Shown here: positions 60,688 through 64,000 of the stretch, in pieces
Layout: every line of letters begins with the position of its first letter
Position numbering within the stretch: the first letter of the stretch is position 1
Source of the DNA: Bacillus methanolicus MGA3
Lineage (GTDB): Bacteria; Bacillota; Bacilli; Bacillales; Cytobacillaceae
Assembly: GCF_000724485.1 (NCBI RefSeq)
Contig: NZ_CP007739.1
Coordinates: 1,224,843-1,288,842, forward strand
DNA length: 64,000 nt
Direction of reading: 5' to 3'
Position numbers and translations under genes: made by a program
The notes under the pieces: model-generated
Databases searched by the model: none
What the model was told of the DNA's origin: nothing
What the model saw: the letters and a program-made list of their open reading frames with translations, nothing else

Positions 60688-60715
60688 CACACTAGTCTAA
60701 TGACCCGCATACGAT
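60688..60715 (+). promoter_or_regulatory. Possible mother-cell sigma (E/K) promoter of cotE
   Basis: CATACGAT (60708-60715) resembles the sigma-E/sigma-K -10 (CATACAMT / CATAnnnTA). CACA (60688-60691) at 16-nt spacing fits a sigma-K -35. B. subtilis cotE has sigma-E and sigma-K promoters; the match here is suggestive only. Confidence 0.4.
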
Positions 60716-60748
60716 GAAGTGAAAATGAATGAGGAGGGTTCGCTCGCA

Positions 60749-61297
60749 ATGGGAGAATTTAGAGAGATAATTACAAAAGCGGTCGTTGCGAAAGGACGAA
60801 AATTTACGCAGTCCAATCATACGATCAGCCCGGCTCACCATCCATCCAGCATTCTAGGCGGTTGGATTATCAACCATAAGTACGATGCGAAGAAGGTCGG
60901 GAATACAGTAGAAGTAAGCGGCTCCTATGACATTAACGTTTGGTACTCTTATCTTGATAATACAAAAACTGATGTAGCGACTGAACGTGTCAAATATTCG
61001 GATGTCATGAAATTAAAATACCGCGATCCGGACTGTTTAGATGATCAAGATGTAATCGCCCGTGTTCTTCAACAGCCAAATTGCATTGAAGTTGTCATTT
61101 CACCAAATGGCAACAAAATAATTGTCCAATCAGAAAGAGAGTTTCTTTGTGAAGTGATTGGCGAAACAAAAGTATGTGTCGAAGTTCACTCTGATAAAGT
61201 CAAAAGCGATGATGACGACGACTGGGGCTTGGATGTTGATGATGAAGAATTCGCAGAGTTAAATCCTGATTTCCTAGTTGGAAATGAAGAAGAGTAG
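60749..61297 (+). CDS. cotE: Outer spore coat morphogenetic protein CotE
   Basis: Scaffold for outer spore coat assembly in the mother cell. 182 residues. [20 protein letters not shown] start, [15 protein letters not shown] and [18 protein letters not shown] are near identical to the family; a very acidic tail (about 160-182) ends [14 protein letters not shown] 60749 follows GAGGAGGG by 10 nt; upstream in-frame starts at 60719/60725 precede that site. Confidence 0.97.
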   Translation: MGEFREIITKAVVAKGRKFTQSNHTISPAHHPSSILGGWIINHKYDAKKVGNTVEVSGSYDINVWYSYLDNTKTDVATERVKYSDVMKLKYRDPDCLDDQDVIARVLQQPNCIEVVISPNGNKIIVQSEREFLCEVIGETKVCVEVHSDKVKSDDDDDWGLDVDDEEFAELNPDFLVGNEEE

Positions 61298-61304
61298 GAA
61301 TAAG

Positions 61305-61336
61305 CTAGGGAGGTTATGCTTTCCTAGTTTTTCTTT
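61305..61336 (+). terminator. Terminator after cotE
   Basis: CTAGGGA (61305-61311) / TTCCTAG (61321-61327) with one G-T pair, then TTTTTC. Confidence 0.65.
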
Positions 61337-61422
61337 TAACAAAAGATCGGACAAGCTTTACTTTTGGTCAAACAGATGAAAAGAATCTATTATTAAATTA
61401 AATTTAATTTAAAGGGGAGATT

Positions 61423-62478
61423 ATGTTGAAGATTTATCAAGTTCAATTAAAATGTTTTCATTTAGAAAAAATGAAGAAATTTTACACCGAAATGCTTGGA
61501 ATGGAGCTAATAGTGGAAGGGGATCGGCATTTTGCCGTAATGGCAGGAACAACAAAATTAATTTTTGAAAAATGTTCATTTTTGCCTTCTTACCATGTTT
61601 GCTTTCGAGCAGGGAGCGAATTTATTGACCACATGTATAAGCGCCTTGCTGAAAACGGTTTGCTTCTTCCGAATGATGAAGGTGAATACAGTTTGTTTTG
61701 GGGAGGCAAGCAGTATTACTTTGTCGACCCGGACGGAAATATTTTAGAAATGCTTGAAAGAACATTTTCATGGGGAGATAATCACGTTGAAAAAGGTTGG
61801 CATGATATTGGTGAAATCGGATGGCCTGTCAAAGATGTAAAAAAGATGCAAAAGTATTTATCATCTTATCTACATGACGAGCAAAATGAAGATTCAGAAA
61901 ATTTTGCGTTTTTTGGCGATTCAACTGGTGTTATTGTTGTCGTAAAGGAAGGCAGGCATTGGTATCCAACTGACAGAAGTGCGGAAATTCATCCAATAAA
62001 GCTTGTTGTTTCCGGAGAGGAGGAAGCCCGTTTTAAACATGAAGAATATCCATATGAGGTAATCGTAAAAAAAGAATGGAATAAGACGGTTCCTGCTGTT
62101 CAATTCCGGATTGCTCGGCCAACGAATCAACTCGATAAGCTTGTAGAGTTTTATGAAAAAGGGGTGGGGCTTAAAAAGATTGGAGAATTTCGAAATCACG
62201 AAGGCTATGATGGCATTATGCTCGGATTGCCGGATTATCCTTATCACCTTGAGTTTACTCAACATGAAACCAATGCAGTTTTGCCAACTCCTACGAAAGA
62301 ACATTTGCTAGTTTTCTACATTCCAAATCGATTTGAGAGGGACAAAATTGCCGAAAGACTAAAAGCAATGGGTCATCAAGAAGTCGAACCGGAAAATCCA
62401 TATTGGGGAAGAGGCGGAGTAACATTTGAAGACCCTGACGGCTGGCGGATTGTTTTAATGAACACTGCAGGTATATAG
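61423..62478 (+). CDS. Two-domain VOC (glyoxalase-fold) protein
   Basis: 351 residues, apparently two vicinal-oxygen-chelate units in one chain. N-terminal unit (about 1-115) starts YQVQLKCFHLEKMKKFYTEM and ends FVDPDGNILEMLERTF; a further alpha/beta segment follows (about 125-205). The C-terminal unit (about 225-351: VQFRIARPTNQLDKLVEFYE, HLEFTQHE, FEDPDGWRIVLMN) resembles the stand-alone YycE-type VOC protein of B. subtilis. Candidate metal ligands (His, Glu) are visible in the C-terminal unit. Substrate unknown. It lies between cotE and mutS, which are adjacent in B. subtilis, so it is an insertion relative to that order. Confidence 0.82.
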   Translation: MLKIYQVQLKCFHLEKMKKFYTEMLGMELIVEGDRHFAVMAGTTKLIFEKCSFLPSYHVCFRAGSEFIDHMYKRLAENGLLLPNDEGEYSLFWGGKQYYFVDPDGNILEMLERTFSWGDNHVEKGWHDIGEIGWPVKDVKKMQKYLSSYLHDEQNEDSENFAFFGDSTGVIVVVKEGRHWYPTDRSAEIHPIKLVVSGEEEARFKHEEYPYEVIVKKEWNKTVPAVQFRIARPTNQLDKLVEFYEKGVGLKKIGEFRNHEGYDGIMLGLPDYPYHLEFTQHETNAVLPTPTKEHLLVFYIPNRFERDKIAERLKAMGHQEVEPENPYWGRGGVTFEDPDGWRIVLMNTAGI

Positions 62479-62538
62479 GATTTTCTCTTTTTGCAAAATT
62501 GTGATTTGAACCCGTCCCCTGAAGTATTTAATGCTTTA

Positions 62539-62547
62539 TGTTATAAT
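62539..62547 (+). promoter_or_regulatory. Extended -10 promoter candidate of mutS
   Basis: TGTTATAAT (62539-62547) is a perfect extended -10, 48 nt upstream of mutS. No good -35. Confidence 0.45.
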
Positions 62548-62594
62548 GGATTGATGTAAAAAAGAATTGATAGATTAGAATATTGGGGGATATT

Positions 62595-64000
62595 ATGGCA
62601 GCTTATACGCCGATGATACAACAATACTTACAAATCAAGGCAGACTATCAAGATGCCTTTTTATTTTTTCGCTTAGGCGATTTTTATGAAATGTTTTTTG
62701 ACGATGCGATTAAAGCATCTCAAGAACTGGAAATCACCTTAACGAGCAGAGACGGCGGCGGTGATGAGCGGATTCCAATGTGCGGTGTACCATATCATTC
62801 TGCGGCCAGTTATATTGAACAATTGATCGAAAAAGGATATAAGGTAGCCATTTGCGAGCAAACGGAAGACCCGAAACAAGCAAAAGGTGTCGTAAAGCGC
62901 GAGGTCGTTCAATTAATTACACCAGGAACGATGATGGAAGGCAGGGGCCTGAATGAAAAAGAAAACAACTATATTGCATCGATAACCTCATTTGATGATG
63001 CTACATACGGTTTTGCCTATAACGACCTTTCAACCGGAGAAAACAAAGTCACATTATTGACTGGTGGATTTGAAGAAGTCTTAAATGAACTTTCCATGTC
63101 TGGGGCAAAAGAGGTCGTGGTTTCGAGCAGCTTTGATGCAGATCTTCAAAGAAAAATGCGGGAAAGATCGGTGCTTACCATTTCTTTCGAAGATGATACG
63201 AACATTCAATCATCCTATGAGCATTTACTTAAAGAATTAAACCAGGATAAACTGCGTGTAACATCTGCCAGGTTATTAAACTATCTTTATCGAACACAAA
63301 AACGCAGCCTTGACCATCTGCAGCCTATTTCTACTTACCAAGTGCATCAATATATGAAGATTGATTATTATTCAAAACGAAATCTCGAGTTAACAGAAAC
63401 GATTCGTTCCAAAGGGAAAAAGGGATCGCTTTTATGGCTGCTCGATGAAACAAAAACAGCAATGGGCGGCCGGCTATTAAAACAGTGGATTGACAGGCCG
63501 TTAATTAATCGGGATTCAATTGAAAAAAGACTTTCGTTTGTCGAAACGTTAATGAATCATTACTTCGAACGCCAGGATCTTAGGGAAAAATTAAAAGAAG
63601 TGTATGATCTTGAGCGTCTGGCCGGGAGAGTAGCTTTTGGAAATGTGAATGCCAGAGATCTAATTCAGCTAAAGCGTTCCTTGCTTCAAGTGCCGCACTT
63701 AAAAGAGATTGTTGCCGGGCTGCCAAATGAAGATGCCCGGCATTTTGCCGACCGCCTTGATCCATGTGAGGAAGTAACAGATCTATTGGAACGGGCATTA
63801 GTCGAAAATCCGCCCGTTTCAATAAAAGAAGGAAATATCATTCAAGACGGTTACAATGAAGAACTGGACAAATACCGGGACGCTATGAAGAACGGAAAGA
63901 CATGGATTGCAATGCTTGAACGAAAGGAAAGGGAAAAAACCGGCATTAAATCTTTAAAGGTTGGCTATAATCGCGTATTCGGGTATTACATTGAAGTAAC
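62595..64000 (+). CDS. mutS: DNA mismatch repair protein MutS (5' part, runs off the window)
   Basis: Mismatch-recognition ATPase. About 468 codons are present, open to the window end. The mismatch-binding Phe-x-Glu lies in GDFYEMFF (Phe30, Glu32). Connector and core/lever regions follow ([27 protein letters not shown] sequence near 293, [12 protein letters not shown]), reaching [12 protein letters not shown] at the edge. The ATPase domain and stop lie beyond 64000. GGGGGA precedes the ATG. mutL would be expected next. Confidence 0.97.
   Translation, partial: MAAYTPMIQQYLQIKADYQDAFLFFRLGDFYEMFFDDAIKASQELEITLTSRDGGGDERIPMCGVPYHSAASYIEQLIEKGYKVAICEQTEDPKQAKGVVKREVVQLITPGTMMEGRGLNEKENNYIASITSFDDATYGFAYNDLSTGENKVTLLTGGFEEVLNELSMSGAKEVVVSSSFDADLQRKMRERSVLTISFEDDTNIQSSYEHLLKELNQDKLRVTSARLLNYLYRTQKRSLDHLQPISTYQVHQYMKIDYYSKRNLELTETIRSKGKKGSLLWLLDETKTAMGGRLLKQWIDRPLINRDSIEKRLSFVETLMNHYFERQDLREKLKEVYDLERLAGRVAFGNVNARDLIQLKRSLLQVPHLKEIVAGLPNEDARHFADRLDPCEEVTDLLERALVENPPVSIKEGNIIQDGYNEELDKYRDAMKNGKTWIAMLERKEREKTGIKSLKVGYNRVFGYYIEV

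Overview
This is a core-chromosome segment of a low-GC, endospore-forming Bacillaceae bacterium (Bacillus sensu lato). Every gene I can support lies on the + strand. Gene content and order closely follow the Bacillus subtilis tsf-to-mutS region. Sporulation genes (dpaA/dpaB, spoIIIE, spoVS, cotE, a ylxY-type deacetylase homologue, ymdB) show a spore former. I cannot name the species from the sequence alone. No rRNA, tRNA, CRISPR array, prophage or insertion sequence was seen.

Layout. 1-8.6 kb: tsf, pyrH, frr, uppS, cdsA, dxr, rasP and proS (translation, UMP kinase, undecaprenyl and phospholipid precursors, isoprenoids, intramembrane proteolysis). 8.8-13.1 kb: polC, the replicative polymerase. 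13.1-20.5 kb: the rimP-nusA-rnpM-ylxQ-infB-ylxP-rbfA-truB-ribF run for transcription, translation initiation and ribosome maturation. 20.5-23.3 kb: rpsO and pnp, each with a structured leader. 23.5-26.1 kb: ylxY, mlpA (frameshifted) and ymxH. 26.3-31.2 kb: dpaA-dpaB-asd-dapG-dapA, which links aspartate flux to lysine, peptidoglycan and spore dipicolinate. 31.3-36.9 kb: a long palindromic repeat, then rnjB, tepA, ylzJ and spoIIIE. 37-43 kb: a GntR regulator and a BMP-type nucleoside ABC importer (nupNOPQ-like). 43-49.4 kb: ymfF, ymfH (interrupted by a stop codon), ymfI, ymfJ, ymfK, a RodZ-like ymfM and pgsA. 49.4-54.7 kb: cinA, recA (with SOS box), rny and ymdB. 55-64 kb: spoVS, korA-korB (2-oxoacid:ferredoxin oxidoreductase, where B. 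subtilis has tdh-kbl), miaB, ricA, cotE, a two-domain VOC protein and the 5' part of mutS, which runs off the window.

No clearly new multi-gene system is present. The observations most worth checking are: (i) both M16 peptidase genes that should carry the HxxEH zinc motif are broken just before it, one by a 1-nt frameshift and one by an in-frame TAA; (ii) a nine-G run at the 3' end of uppS changes its C-terminus; (iii) a family of five related terminator-type inverted repeats shares GGCTGwCT and GGGTCTGACCC-like cores; (iv) a ~120-nt nested palindromic element lies upstream of rnjB; (v) a sigma-A promoter for korAB is overlapped by a cre-like CcpA site; (vi) the recA leader carries a 10-bp perfect inverted repeat in addition to the SOS box; (vii) a palindromic operator candidate precedes the GntR gene and a related half-site precedes the transporter ATPase; (viii) tandem terminators separate the transporter's binding protein from its membrane components.
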